Shown piece by piece: positions 27,449 through 36,098 of a stretch of DNA of 64,000 nucleotides (its first letter is position 1; the number at the start of each line of letters is the position of its first letter). The stretch spans positions 992,001 to 1,056,000 of the forward strand of contig NZ_JABGNA010000001.1 of NCBI RefSeq assembly GCF_013149275.1, given 5' to 3'. Below the pieces are notes generated by a model that was not told the origin of the DNA, did not search any database, and was given only the letters and a program-made list of their open reading frames with translations. The position numbers and the translations under genes were made by a program. This DNA comes from Mucilaginibacter sp. SG564. Its GTDB lineage: Bacteria; Bacteroidota; Bacteroidia; Sphingobacteriales; Sphingobacteriaceae.

Positions 27449-29728
27449 ATGATAATTGCAATGCAAGGTAACTGGACAGTTACCGTAAAATCAAAAGGGG
27501 CCGCTTTTCCACAGCGTTTTGTGGTACAAGGCGCTACATCAGCCAATGGCACTCATCCGGGCACACCAGGTACCTCTGTTTTTGTAACCGGGAGCCAATG
27601 GTCTATTATTATTCAAAACGATCCGGGTACAGGGTTCCAGGCATCAGAAACCAAACTCACCTTTCCGCACCAGGTAGGGAGTAACTATGTTTTTGATATT
27701 CAATCGAACGATGCGGGTAACGATACCGATTTTGACGACCTGGTGCTCACCTGTTCAGCCCCGGTAAACATCAACGATTTTATTGTTTACGGTAATGTAA
27801 CACTTTACAGCGGCTCATGCATCTTTAATCCTTGCCGCAGGTTCCCATATGTGATCGATACCTATCCGGGACTGTTACAGGCATTAAAGAACCCGCTGCT
27901 CAAGGATTATATCAATAAGTATTATCCTGAGCGTATACCCGGCCCGGTTAATCCACCCGATCCGGCGCCATACTTTAAACCGATAGTTTTTGACCTAACC
28001 AACGAAGCCACACAAGCTAATACCGCGTTACAGTATACCAGGAGTGCTCCTGTGGAAACAAAAAGGAATCTAAAAGCAGCAGACGAAAGCGTTTCTGCAT
28101 TCGCGGCCAGTAATTTTCAGTTGGTCTCTTCTACTCCTGCTGTAGCTTCCAAACAAATATTGGCACAGTCGGCAGAAAACATTTCACTGGCTAAAAATAT
28201 CGGTGGCTTGTACAGGTATTGCCTAAGCGGCCCGGGTTCCAATTTAACCCTCACCTTTGAGGAGTATGACCGTACCGGTTCCGAACTGCTCGGTGGTGCC
28301 TATACCGGGACCGGCGACAGACGTTTACTTGGCGATACCATTACCGACATGAACGGGAATTATATCTTCCGCTTTAGTTTTGATATGACCTTCCCAGGTT
28401 TGGAAGATGCATCGGACGTAGGCCCGGGCGAAGATATCAACACGGTATTGTACCCAGATATTATCGTAAAAGTAACAGGCTATTCGCCATACCAGGTATT
28501 GTATGAAAGCGCACCTTACTACAATATTCAAAACCTGCGCAGGATAGACCTGTGTTTACCGGAATCAACGGTACATGTTTCATCGGCCTGCTTTAATGGC
28601 AACCTCATCGGCAGCTTAGGTAATGTTTTCATTGGTGGTAACCAGAATACTCTGGCTTCCACATCCACAGCTTCACTGCGCCGTTATGGGGATTCCAATT
28701 ACCTGGAATCAAACGGGGTAATATCGGTTAATAGTTCCCTTGCTGGCTTTCATGTAGAGTGCGCCGCCTGGAACGGCACTATCGATATGCGGGGTTGTAT
28801 GTATGATGCTACCAAAAGCGCCATTGATAACAAAATCAGATGGTACACTATCCGTGTTAACCGCGCCGGAACATCGGGATGGACTTATGTAAGTCAGAAT
28901 TATAAGCATCCAAAATTCTCCAAACGTAACCAGCCCAATTATATCGGCGACGATGTAGGTCCGTTTTATCCAGCTGTGGGCGGAACTTTAAATGGCGCGG
29001 TTCCGGCTTATATGAACATCCAGCGGCAAATATTTGTAGATGGCGTTGACTGGGAGTTTTCCAATTTCGACAGGTACATGCAGCTCAATACCGCACTTTA
29101 TGATGTGATAGCGGGTATAACCACACCTGGTACATTTTATGTACGGGTAGATGGCTATGATGCCGCTGGCGCTCACGTAACCAACGCTACCGACCTGATC
29201 GCGCTGTATATCCATAATAAAGGTCTGCAATTCCAGATGACTGGCGCCATATTGAATGACAATACTATTGTAAGCGGTGGCTGCGGATTGTATCGCCTTA
29301 CCGACGCACAGCTAAAAACACCTATGGTATTTTCATTTGAAGCCAATGATCCGTATGGCTTTGTGGATACTTACAGCTTAACCATGGGAAGATGCCCGGG
29401 AACAGAGCTTGATCTGAATGCCAATATCGAGGGCGATTTTACCATTATCGGCTCACATACATTTCCAGGAGGATCAAATCCATCAAATGTTCATGATGCC
29501 TGCCCTGGTTACAAAGGTACACAAGACGATTACAGTAATCCCGGCCTGGTGAGCGCACAGATACAACCACGGCCCGTTGGCGATGGCTGGATCAAAACCG
29601 GAGAATACTTTACCATATATTCCTTTGGTTTAACTGCTAGTCAAAGGGTCACCAATGGTTATAATACAGGTAATTCGGGGCCATACAATGCTTATTCACA
29701 AATTATGATGGAGCGCCTTAATCCATGA
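27449..29728 (+). CDS. Large beta-rich protein of unknown function, first gene of a three-gene operon
   Basis: 759 residues; ATG 27449. I do not recognise a named family. Residues 1-105 look like a compact beta domain ([20 protein letters not shown], then [14 protein letters not shown], then [22 protein letters not shown], with an acidic calcium-loop-like run). Next come a Cys pair in [14 protein letters not shown], a proline-rich link ([17 protein letters not shown]) and a low-complexity Ala/Ser region (about 180-250). Several Cys-containing beta segments fill the remainder. There is no signal peptide, membrane helix or lipobox, despite the many Cys residues. The stop codon overlaps the ATG of the DUF1360 gene (ATGA), so the two are translationally coupled. 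Confidence 0.75.
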   Translation: MIIAMQGNWTVTVKSKGAAFPQRFVVQGATSANGTHPGTPGTSVFVTGSQWSIIIQNDPGTGFQASETKLTFPHQVGSNYVFDIQSNDAGNDTDFDDLVLTCSAPVNINDFIVYGNVTLYSGSCIFNPCRRFPYVIDTYPGLLQALKNPLLKDYINKYYPERIPGPVNPPDPAPYFKPIVFDLTNEATQANTALQYTRSAPVETKRNLKAADESVSAFAASNFQLVSSTPAVASKQILAQSAENISLAKNIGGLYRYCLSGPGSNLTLTFEEYDRTGSELLGGAYTGTGDRRLLGDTITDMNGNYIFRFSFDMTFPGLEDASDVGPGEDINTVLYPDIIVKVTGYSPYQVLYESAPYYNIQNLRRIDLCLPESTVHVSSACFNGNLIGSLGNVFIGGNQNTLASTSTASLRRYGDSNYLESNGVISVNSSLAGFHVECAAWNGTIDMRGCMYDATKSAIDNKIRWYTIRVNRAGTSGWTYVSQNYKHPKFSKRNQPNYIGDDVGPFYPAVGGTLNGAVPAYMNIQRQIFVDGVDWEFSNFDRYMQLNTALYDVIAGITTPGTFYVRVDGYDAAGAHVTNATDLIALYIHNKGLQFQMTGAILNDNTIVSGGCGLYRLTDAQLKTPMVFSFEANDPYGFVDTYSLTMGRCPGTELDLNANIEGDFTIIGSHTFPGGSNPSNVHDACPGYKGTQDDYSNPGLVSAQIQPRPVGDGWIKTGEYFTIYSFGLTASQRVTNGYNTGNSGPYNAYSQIMMERLNP

Positions 29729-30015
29729 CAGATGTTAACGTCACCGGTTTTATAATTTGCACGCTGGCCATTTGGCGCATCTCGCACCTGTTTTCGCAGG
29801 AAGATGGGCCATTTGATATCGTGATCAAATTCAGAAAGCTTTTCGGGCAGGGTTTCTTCGGAGACCTGCTCGACTGCTTTTATTGCCTCAGCATGTGGGT
29901 GGCCATCCCTTTTGCTGTACTACTGAGTAACCAATGGTTGCAAGGTATCATCGTTTGGCTGGCGCTCTCGGGCGCAGCGTGCCTCCTGTTTAAATTAACC
30001 GATAAAAACCAATAA
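29725..30015 (+). CDS. DUF1360 membrane protein
   Basis: 96 residues. The DUF1360 signature is visible: [26 protein letters not shown], then [22 protein letters not shown] with the CxxC-type cysteines at the membrane edge. Two or three membrane helices (about 5-18, 48-66, 70-90). The function of the family is unknown. It starts within the stop codon of the 759-residue protein and ends 4 bp before the small third gene, so the three are one transcription and translation unit. Confidence 0.82.
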   Translation: MTDVNVTGFIICTLAIWRISHLFSQEDGPFDIVIKFRKLFGQGFFGDLLDCFYCLSMWVAIPFAVLLSNQWLQGIIVWLALSGAACLLFKLTDKNQ

Positions 30016-30019
30016 CAAC

Positions 30020-30307
30020 ATGAATTGCTGCGGAAAAAAAAGACAAGCCTGGCTCAGGGAAGAAAAAACCGTTCAAAGCTCACCCAAAGCAGAAGTGCAT
30101 ACATCAAGTGCAATTACAGATCAACCCTCCCGCTGGTTTGAGTATACGGGCAACAACCAGTTAACCATTAAAGGCATTGGCACCGGGACTCCATACCACT
30201 TTAAATTCAAAGGCGATAAGCTATCTGTTGACTACCGCGATTCTTTTGCCTTTATGGCCGAAAGGGAGCTCAAAGTCACGAGTCCTGATCAAGAATCAAG
30301 ATATTAG
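30020..30307 (+). CDS. Small protein starting MNCCGKKR, third gene of the operon
   Basis: 95 residues. A basic, double-cysteine start (MNCCGKKRQAW) and a Ser/Thr-rich linker precede a short beta domain (FEYTGNNQLTIKGIGTG, YHFKFKGDKLSVDYRD, MAERELKV). No signal peptide. I do not recognise a named family, but the layout looks like a partner or adaptor of the other two products. Its last six codons and its TAG stop lie in the left arm of a fold-back repeat, so the C-terminal DQESRY was probably supplied by the repeat. Confidence 0.7.
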   Translation: MNCCGKKRQAWLREEKTVQSSPKAEVHTSSAITDQPSRWFEYTGNNQLTIKGIGTGTPYHFKFKGDKLSVDYRDSFAFMAERELKVTSPDQESRY

Positions 30308-30413
30308 AGTCAAGAATCAAGGCAAAAAACATTTATTGTTGATGTGCATAAATGCCTCTAAAGCTATCGCAGGTTATAATTTTCTTGGTTCTTGACTCTA
30401 ATATCTTGGTTCT
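30292..30413. repeat. Fold-back element, 30-bp arms (GAATCAAG words)
   Basis: Arms 30292-30321 and 30384-30413 are inverted copies at 28 of 30 positions; both differences leave G-U pairs in + strand RNA. Heptad words AATCAAG and GTCAAGA recur. It lies between convergent genes, covers the stop of the upstream gene, and ends 5 bp from the stop codon of dinB. Its arm shares about 22 of 25 bases with the arm at 60225-60253. Confidence 0.9.
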
Positions 30414-30418
30414 CATTA

Positions 30419-31603
30419 TCACCCTCTCATAAATGGGTTAAAATTACGTGTGCCTATTTCCATGCCGGCGGCGCGGCAAACGGTTTTATCGCCAAACTTA
30501 AAATTAATCTTGTCCATAGCCTGGTAAAGTCTGATCTGCTCTTCGTTGTCCTCAAATAAATTGATCTGGTAACTCCCGGTACACAGGTCGCTTAGTCTCA
30601 CGCCTATCAACCTCACGGGGCGATGTTGGTTCCAGGCTTTTTTGAGTAGGTTTTTAACGCCTGGGATCAGGATATGCTCGGCAGCAGTAAGCGGTATCTT
30701 TTGCTGCTGTGTGTGGGTTTCGAAATTGGCATAGCGGATCTTGATGGCCATGCAGGAGGATAGCTTATTTTCCCGGCGCAATTTGCCGGATAACTCCTCG
30801 GTCATAGATACCAGAATATTTTCCAACGTACGCGGATCGTTCACATTGTTGCCGAAGGTATGTTCTGTTGATATCGATTTACGGTCGCTATGCGGAACGA
30901 TCTCACTATGATCAATCCCATGGGCCTTTTCCCATAAATATTTTCCAGCCTTACCAAAAACAGCCTCCAGAAAACGGATATTGGTACGCTGCAGGTCGCC
31001 GATCTTTTCAATACCATATTGATACATTTTTTGACAAGTGCTTTCGCCCAGGCCCGGTATTTTACCGATAGGCAGTGGTGCCAAAAATGCCAGCTCTTCG
31101 CCATGCTTTATATATAGCTGTCCGTTGGGTTTGGCCTGGTTGGTGGCCATTTTGGCTACGGTTTTACCCGATGCCATTCCAAAAGAAATAGGCAAACCGG
31201 TTTCGCGGATCACTTTTTGGCGCAGGTTGCTGGCAATCTGGTAACAATCATGAAAACGCTCCATACCCGTTAAATCGATGTAGAACTCATCAACAGATGT
31301 TTTTTGATAAAGCGGTACCGAGTCATGGATGATCTGGGTAACCTCGCGTGAGGCTTCTGAATAGCGACCATGGCTGCCATGAAGCACAATAGCATGCGGA
31401 CAAAGCTTTACCGCCTGCCGGGTAGGCATGGCCGAGTGTACACCATAAGCCCGCGCTTCATAGCTGCATGAGGATACCACTCCCCTGTCCACCGAGCCGC
31501 CAATGATCACCGCCTTACCTATCAGGCTGGGGTCAAACTTGCGCTCTACGGATACAAAGAAGGAATCAAGGTCGATATGTACAATATGCCGCTTAACATC
31601 CAT
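30419..31603 (-). CDS. dinB: DNA polymerase IV (Y family)
   Basis: 394 residues from the ATG at 31603; a TTG two codons earlier is also open. Catalytic features: HIDLDSFFVSVE at the start (Asp11), the YEARAYGVHSAMP finger segment, and SVDEFYIDLTG (Asp-Glu catalytic pair near 104). Helix-hairpin-helix and little-finger domains follow (IPGLGESTCQKM, and the C-terminal VRLIGVRLSDL). It copies past damaged bases with low fidelity. It is divergent from a tandem pair of 2H phosphoesterase genes. The last residues do not show an obvious QxxLF clamp motif, although QINLF occurs internally near 370. Confidence 0.95.
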   Translation of the reverse strand: MDVKRHIVHIDLDSFFVSVERKFDPSLIGKAVIIGGSVDRGVVSSCSYEARAYGVHSAMPTRQAVKLCPHAIVLHGSHGRYSEASREVTQIIHDSVPLYQKTSVDEFYIDLTGMERFHDCYQIASNLRQKVIRETGLPISFGMASGKTVAKMATNQAKPNGQLYIKHGEELAFLAPLPIGKIPGLGESTCQKMYQYGIEKIGDLQRTNIRFLEAVFGKAGKYLWEKAHGIDHSEIVPHSDRKSISTEHTFGNNVNDPRTLENILVSMTEELSGKLRRENKLSSCMAIKIRYANFETHTQQQKIPLTAAEHILIPGVKNLLKKAWNQHRPVRLIGVRLSDLCTGSYQINLFEDNEEQIRLYQAMDKINFKFGDKTVCRAAGMEIGTRNFNPFMRG

Positions 31604-31675
31604 GCACAAATATGAAAATAAATTTAGTATTTTACTAAAAATATTAGCATTTTTGTTTCATCAAAACCAGCTGCC

Positions 31676-32302
31676 ATGTACATGTATGAAGACTATTTAT
31701 TCCTGCTTTCGCCTCCAGAGGCTATAAAGCACGAAATTGCCCGCTATAAAAAAGCCTCCGCTAAATTAATTGGCAATTATAAAAGCATGGATTCACCGGC
31801 ACACATTTCGGTTCACCACCTGGAGAGGCAAAAGCCCTTTATGGCCGAAACCAATTTAATCCGGATGGAGAAAAGCCTGAATGAGCTGCCGCCCGCTTTA
31901 TTGCATGTAGATGGTTTTAAGGTTTTCCAGCATCTGCATAACCGCATGACCATTTACGCCCACATCAGGATCACCCCTGCTGTTGACGAATGGCTAACCC
32001 AGCTTAAAAGAAAGCTGAGCATCCGCAAAGCTATCGTACCCCACATAACAGTAGTCCGCGACGTTGCCGGGTCCGATTTTGAACGCTTATGGCCAAATTT
32101 CCGTCATAAAAAGCTGGTGGAACCTTTTTGGGTAAATGAGCTGGTTATGCTTAAACGCGAAACATTTGCCCATGAGCCACAATGGCGGCCGTTTAAAATT
32201 TTTGAATTTAAAAACAAAAAAGCCGCAGCCAATACCGCCGAAGCTATTATGAGCCGACAGGCAGCAGCCGATAACCAAATAGATCAGATAAACCTTTTTT
32301 AA
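31676..32302 (+). CDS. 2H phosphoesterase (LigT/2'-5' RNA ligase superfamily), copy 1
   Basis: 208 residues. The two HxS/T motifs that define the 2H superfamily are present: HISVHHL (near 43-49) and HITVVRD (near 123-129). Members cleave or close 2'-5' or cyclic phosphates in RNA or nucleotides. It starts 72 bp from the dinB start on the opposite strand and is followed after 10 bp by a diverged paralogue, so this is a tandem duplication. The C-terminal 40 residues (Ala-rich, ending QIDQINLF) are absent from the second copy. Confidence 0.85.
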   Translation: MYMYEDYLFLLSPPEAIKHEIARYKKASAKLIGNYKSMDSPAHISVHHLERQKPFMAETNLIRMEKSLNELPPALLHVDGFKVFQHLHNRMTIYAHIRITPAVDEWLTQLKRKLSIRKAIVPHITVVRDVAGSDFERLWPNFRHKKLVEPFWVNELVMLKRETFAHEPQWRPFKIFEFKNKKAAANTAEAIMSRQAAADNQIDQINLF

Positions 32303-32312
32303 ACACATAGTC

Positions 32313-32888
32313 ATGAACAACAGAGATTATCTTACCGTTATTTCCCCTCCAGAGCACGTGGATAAAAAAGTTGGCTTATTTAAACAGGAATGTGTTAAAC
32401 GCATCGGGAAGTTTCCGGGGATGTACGCGCGGGCACACATCACCATCGAATCTTTTAGGGACGAGGTTCATCAGCTTACATTAAAACCCTTGCTCCTCAC
32501 TCCTTTCTATGAAATGGTGGGCTTTAAGGTGCGAACCATACCACAGCATAAGCTTAAAATTAATGGATTTGACTTTTTTAAGCACGGTCCCCATTTCCGA
32601 ACCATATACGCCAAAGTAGATTTGGATAAAATAACCGAGGACTGGTTTAACCAGGTTAAAGGTGCTTTAAGAATGAAAACCAGGAGAATCACCCCTCATC
32701 TTACCATAGCCCGGAATATACCGGTAGCTTCATTTAACAAATTATGGCCCTATTTTCAGGAAATGGAATATCTGGATACCTTTTTAGCTGATTGTTTAAC
32801 TATACTGGAAAAGGAAATCGACAACAAAAATGATCGGTATAAAGTGCATAAAACGATCCCTTTTCGCAAAAAACCTCTGGCGGCTTAG
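32313..32888 (+). CDS. 2H phosphoesterase, copy 2
   Basis: 191 residues, with HITIESF (near 43-49) and HLTIARN (near 127-133) as the two HxT motifs. The opening DYLTVISPPEHVDKKVGLFK parallels DYLFLLSPPEAIKHEIARYK in copy 1, and the second-half motif FNKLWPYF parallels FERLWPNF, so the two arose by duplication. The linker between motifs is longer here. Both copies keep their catalytic histidines, so both should be active, perhaps on different RNA or nucleotide substrates. Confidence 0.85.
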   Translation: MNNRDYLTVISPPEHVDKKVGLFKQECVKRIGKFPGMYARAHITIESFRDEVHQLTLKPLLLTPFYEMVGFKVRTIPQHKLKINGFDFFKHGPHFRTIYAKVDLDKITEDWFNQVKGALRMKTRRITPHLTIARNIPVASFNKLWPYFQEMEYLDTFLADCLTILEKEIDNKNDRYKVHKTIPFRKKPLAA

Positions 32889-32988
32889 CCGCTGTCGGGA
32901 TCAATTAGTGGCACATTGGGGGATAATTACCTAAACGATAATCAGTTATCTTTTTTAACAATTTATTAACCATAAACAAACCTTTTTC

Positions 32989-32996
32989 TATATTTG
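32989..32996 (+). promoter_or_regulatory. -7 promoter box of the SRP RNA gene
   Basis: TATATTTG exactly fits TAnnTTTG and places the transcript start within a few bases of the first G of the SRP RNA at 33001. A convincing -33 TTG was not seen. Confidence 0.6.
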
Positions 32997-33000
32997 CGCC

Positions 33001-33103
33001 GGGGTAAGTCTTTTACGGCCAGCTCCTCTTGAACTCCCCCAGGGTGGGAACACAGCAAGGGTAGAGAGTTGAGCGGCGCGATAAAAGTAGCTTACCCTTT
33101 TTT
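33001..33103 (+). ncRNA. ffs: Signal recognition particle RNA (4.5S type)
   Basis: The ends pair: GGGGTAAG (33001-33008) with CTTACCCT (33091-33098), followed by a T-run as terminator. The apex is domain IV, the Ffh-binding site: the asymmetric loop CAGG opposite AGCA, and a GUG-GGAA-CAC hairpin with a GGAA tetraloop (33040-33058). The short, single-hairpin form without an Alu domain is the usual one in Bacteroidota. It acts with Ffh in targeting membrane proteins. The exact 5' and 3' ends are estimated from the pairing. Confidence 0.9.
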
Positions 33104-33204
33104 GTGCCCTAATTTTTGGAAAAACCTCCATATATTCCCGGTTCGATAAATATAGAGCATCCAATACCTAATGTCGAACCATCCCCACTTCTTTCTAAAA
33201 TCAA

Positions 33205-33337
33205 TTGTCATCCTGAGGAACGAAGGATCTTCTTCACTATGTTAGTTGTAATATAGATACTTCACTCCGTTCAGCATGACAAAAGGGATTTAACTATTGT
33301 ATTATAATCAACTGTCATCCCGAACGAGGCGTCAGGA
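33205..33337. repeat. TGTCATCCTGA-type intergenic repeats
   Basis: Three related copies: TGTCATCCTGAGGAACGAAG from 33206, an inverted partner ending GCATGACAAAA near 33284, and a third beginning TGTCATCCCGAACGAGG from 33313. This word family (TGTCATyCTGAnnGAAGGATCT) is common between genes in Bacteroidota genomes. The region 33104-33509 holds these, a short heptad fold-back at 33363, and no gene that I can support. Confidence 0.7.
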
Positions 33338-33362
33338 GAGATCTTTTACGTTTAGCTAAACA

Positions 33363-33416
33363 GAATAATGATTTCCCCTTCAACATTTAACATTCATTAT
33401 TCATTATTCATTATTC
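33363..33416. repeat. ATTCATT heptad tract with a short inverted arm
   Basis: Three tandem ATTCATT units (33392-33412) followed by ATTC; GAATAATGA at 33363-33371 is the inverse of TCATTATTC at 33408-33416. It looks like a small member of the fold-back class. Confidence 0.5.
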
Positions 33417-33509
33417 TCCCCCTATCTATTATGGCCAAATCCTGACAAACCGTATATTTTAATTGAGCCGTATTGTAATTAGTTTTGCTCACCAATACAA
33501 AATTACATC

Positions 33510-33983
33510 ATGCCTAAGATTCCAGTTTTAGAATACTTAAAACACCTGTTAGCTGGTACCCTTACCCCCGATATGGAAACTATTGTGAGGTACCCCACAG
33601 CCATATCGCAAACATTAGCTATCCGTATAGCAGCTGTAGATCATGGAACCGCCACCGTTGAGATTGACGCCGATACCTTGATCCATGGCAACCAGCAAGG
33701 CACAGTCCACGGCGGATTGATCTGCGAACTGACCGATGCTGCCATCGGCACAGCGCACTCCACCCTGATGAAAGAAGGTCAGTCCTTTACCACCATAGAG
33801 TTAAAAATAAACTTTTACCGGCCTGTATGGAAATCGAAATTAAGGGCAACCGCTACACCTTTACAAAGCGGTAAAACCATAACCCATTATAAATGTGAAG
33901 TAAAAAACGAAGAAGACAAGGTGGTAGCCATGGCCACAAGCACCGTGATGACACTTTACGAGGATAAGGCAGCAGGGCGCTAA
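33510..33983 (+). CDS. PaaI-type hotdog-fold thioesterase
   Basis: 157 residues, the usual length for the family. The hotdog helix carries the motif HGNQQGTVHGGLICELTDAAIG (around 69-90), where HGG and the following acidic residue form the active site, and LKINFYRPV follows in the next strand. It hydrolyses an acyl-CoA or phenylacetyl-CoA-type thioester. It is flanked by repeats rather than operon partners. A TAGTTTTG at 33480-33487 could be its -7 box. Confidence 0.87.
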   Translation: MPKIPVLEYLKHLLAGTLTPDMETIVRYPTAISQTLAIRIAAVDHGTATVEIDADTLIHGNQQGTVHGGLICELTDAAIGTAHSTLMKEGQSFTTIELKINFYRPVWKSKLRATATPLQSGKTITHYKCEVKNEEDKVVAMATSTVMTLYEDKAAGR

Positions 33984-34096
33984 TTGATGGGGGTTATCAC
34001 CGCAGCACGCTGGTATAATTACTTCGATATCCGTCATTCAAAATTCATTATTCGATATTACTTCCTGCAAAACCTCAAACTGCCTATCTTCGCAAC

Positions 34097-35053
34097 ATGC
34101 TCGATATACTCATTATAGGTGGCGGCCCCATTGGTTTGGCTTGCGGTTTGGCTGCTCAAAAAGCCGGTTTAAGTTTTGTTATTGTCGAAAAAGGCTGCCT
34201 GGTTAACTCATTGTACAACTATCCATCAACCATGACCTTCTTTTCTACCTCAGAAAAACTGGAGATCGGTGGGGTACCTTTTGTAACCGTGCACAACAAA
34301 CCAACCCGCGCCGATGCTTTGGAGTATTATCGCCGCGTAGCGCTTTCCAATCACCTGCCCATTAACCTATTTGAGGAAGTAACCAATGTTACCCTACACA
34401 ACGGCTCTTATACCATAACCACCAGCAAAGCTACCTATCAGGCAAAAAGGGTAATCCTATCCACCGGTTTTTATGATATCGCAGTTAACCTGGATATCCC
34501 GGGCGAAGATTTGCCCAAGGTAAAACACTATTACCAGGATCCGCATTTCTACACCCTGCAAAAAGTGGTGGTGGTAGGTTCCAGCAACTCGGCTATTGAT
34601 GTAGCGCTCGAAACCTATCGTAAAGGCGCCGAAGTTACCCTGGTGATCCGTGGCAGCGAAGTAAGCAGCCGGGTAAAATACTGGGTACGGCCCGATATCA
34701 TTAACCGCATTAAGGAAGGCAGCATCAAGGCATATTTTAATTCCAACCTTCAGGCCATTCGCCAGCACGAAGTAGATATCCAGACACCCGACGGACTGGT
34801 AACCGTTCCCAATGATTATGTAATGGCCATGACGGGCTATAAACCCAATTTTGATTTCCTCCGGAAACTGGGGATTGTATTGTCTGATGATAAATTCATT
34901 CCGCGGTACAACTCCGAAACTATGGAAACCAACCTGCCGGGCCTGTATCTTGCCGGTGTAGTTTGCGGCGGCTTAGATACTCATCTATGGTTTATCGAAA
35001 ATTCGCGTATCCACGCCGATATGATCATCAATGATATCGTGGCTAAGCGTTAA
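34097..35053 (+). CDS. ypdA: YpdA-type FAD/NAD(P)-dependent disulfide reductase
   Basis: 318 residues. FAD-binding GGGPIGLACG (8-17), an NADPH-binding GSSNSAIDVALE segment near 163-174, and the second FAD motif LYLAGVVCGG near 286-295 match YpdA, the putative bacillithiol disulfide reductase. The length and the absence of a CxxC redox pair agree with this family rather than thioredoxin reductase. It would keep bacillithiol reduced in the cytosol. TATCTTCG at 34085-34092 is a near match to the -7 consensus. No bshABC gene is in the window. Confidence 0.87.
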   Translation: MLDILIIGGGPIGLACGLAAQKAGLSFVIVEKGCLVNSLYNYPSTMTFFSTSEKLEIGGVPFVTVHNKPTRADALEYYRRVALSNHLPINLFEEVTNVTLHNGSYTITTSKATYQAKRVILSTGFYDIAVNLDIPGEDLPKVKHYYQDPHFYTLQKVVVVGSSNSAIDVALETYRKGAEVTLVIRGSEVSSRVKYWVRPDIINRIKEGSIKAYFNSNLQAIRQHEVDIQTPDGLVTVPNDYVMAMTGYKPNFDFLRKLGIVLSDDKFIPRYNSETMETNLPGLYLAGVVCGGLDTHLWFIENSRIHADMIINDIVAKR

Positions 35054-35136
35054 TCAGGCGTTTATTTTTTAACTATACACTTCAATTAAATAATTTACTT
35101 ATTCATTATCAAATAATTAAGAATTTTATTTTCATA

Positions 35137-35167
35137 AAATAGTACTATGTATTGCATAATACTATTT
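35137..35167. promoter_or_regulatory. 31-bp operator-like dyad
   Basis: AAATAGTA, one base, TATG, five bases, CATA, one base, TACTATTT: twelve of thirteen symmetric positions pair. A near -7 box (TATCTTTA) follows at 35176-35183, so the dyad would cover the -33 region of the promoter for the gene at 35215. It resembles PadR-family operators, but this is from memory of the pattern; the regulator is not in the window. Confidence 0.5.
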
Positions 35168-35214
35168 AAAACACCTATCTTTATTTAAGTTTCAAATTAA
35201 ATAAAGCAAAAACC

Positions 35215-35646
35215 ATGAAATCAACCATTATCGCCCTGCTGTTGCTATTAGCGGGCAGTGCCGCTTGCCTGGCACAATGCGACAAGAAATTAAATCTGGT
35301 AACCTCAAAAACCGAACATCTGGATGGCAGTAACAACCTGGAGAGGGCTGTCGATGAGCAAACGGTTATTGAAATAATCGACAAAAACATTTCCGTTAAT
35401 ATCGAAAACGGGAAACAAACGCTTACCGGGACTATCAAATCAAACACCTGTGACTGGAAAACACCATTTAAGGAGGGCAAATCAGTGATCAAAACCACCA
35501 TCAGTGATGAAGATGGAAACGGCGAAAAAGACTACATCCTCACCATTGAAGGTAAAGACGGAAAAGTTACCCTAACTGCCGAAAGAGTAGATGACTCCAA
35601 TAAGAAGTTAAGATTTGTGTTGGATAAGTTTGAAGAGAAAAAGTAA
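35215..35646 (+). CDS. Small exported protein of unknown function
   Basis: 143 residues. An N-terminal signal peptide (KSTIIALLLLLAGSAACLAQ) is probably cleaved near residue 21, with Cys22 following; the cysteine context is not a clean lipobox. The mature part is charged and beta-rich, with one more Cys near 82 that could pair with Cys22, and an acidic ISDEDGNGEKDY stretch that could bind calcium. I do not recognise a family. It is a single gene, with an operator-like dyad in front and a strong hairpin behind. Confidence 0.7.
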   Translation: MKSTIIALLLLLAGSAACLAQCDKKLNLVTSKTEHLDGSNNLERAVDEQTVIEIIDKNISVNIENGKQTLTGTIKSNTCDWKTPFKEGKSVIKTTISDEDGNGEKDYILTIEGKDGKVTLTAERVDDSNKKLRFVLDKFEEKK

Positions 35647-35715
35647 ATGATAGGAGCCGTCAAAACTATCTGCTCCCCTTCTTCTGAGCGAAAACCAACG
35701 CATTCTTGTACCTGC

Positions 35716-35754
35716 CAACGGCCCGGTTCTCCAATAAGGAGAACCGGGCCGTTG
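35716..35754. terminator. 17-bp perfect GC-rich hairpin
   Basis: Arms 35716-35732 and 35738-35754 (CAACGGCCCGGTTCTCC and its complement) around the loop AATAA. It lies 70 bp after the preceding gene. There is no U-run (AGTTAAAAG follows), so it may act as a roadblock or stability element rather than a classical terminator. Confidence 0.7.
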
Positions 35755-35789
35755 AGTTAAAAGAAAGTCGACCTAAATATTAGACTAAT

Positions 35790-35817
35790 TTTTTAAAACT
35801 TTTTAAAGTTTTAAAAA
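35790..35817. other. AT-rich perfect palindrome
   Basis: 13-bp arms TTTTTAAAACTTT (35790-35802) and its complement (35805-35817) with a 2-bp loop. It lies between the GC-rich hairpin and the arginine promoter. The remaining bases up to 36032 show no gene that I can support. Confidence 0.6.
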
Positions 35818-36032
35818 GCCGCGAAAAGTGTCTAAAAATTTGTTAAAAGTGTTAGCTTCTATATTTTTTCAAAGATTTTTGAGGTTTTTCGCCCTGTTTT
35901 TGATCAAAAAAATGTTAAAATCTGAGGTTTAAAAAGTTGGTGGGTATGCCATCGAATCATTGGTCTTTAAAGGCTGAAACCGCCACCTCAAAAAACCGAA
36001 TATAATCTTAACGTTATTAAATCATTTTTTTC

Positions 36033-36063
36033 TTGCATAAGTAAAATTTTATGCAATAATTTG
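36033..36063 (+). promoter_or_regulatory. Candidate ArgR-type operator in the promoter of the arginine operon
   Basis: A perfect dyad TTGCATAA (36033-36040), eight bases, TTATGCAA (36049-36056) lies directly before TAATTTG (36057-36063), a near -7 box; its first TTG is 21 bp away and can be the -33 element. The operator therefore fills the promoter spacer, as expected for a repressor of the downstream leader peptide and arginine genes. Confidence 0.5.
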
Positions 36064-36098
36064 CACCCAAATTAAAAACACAGTAATACCACAAAAAA

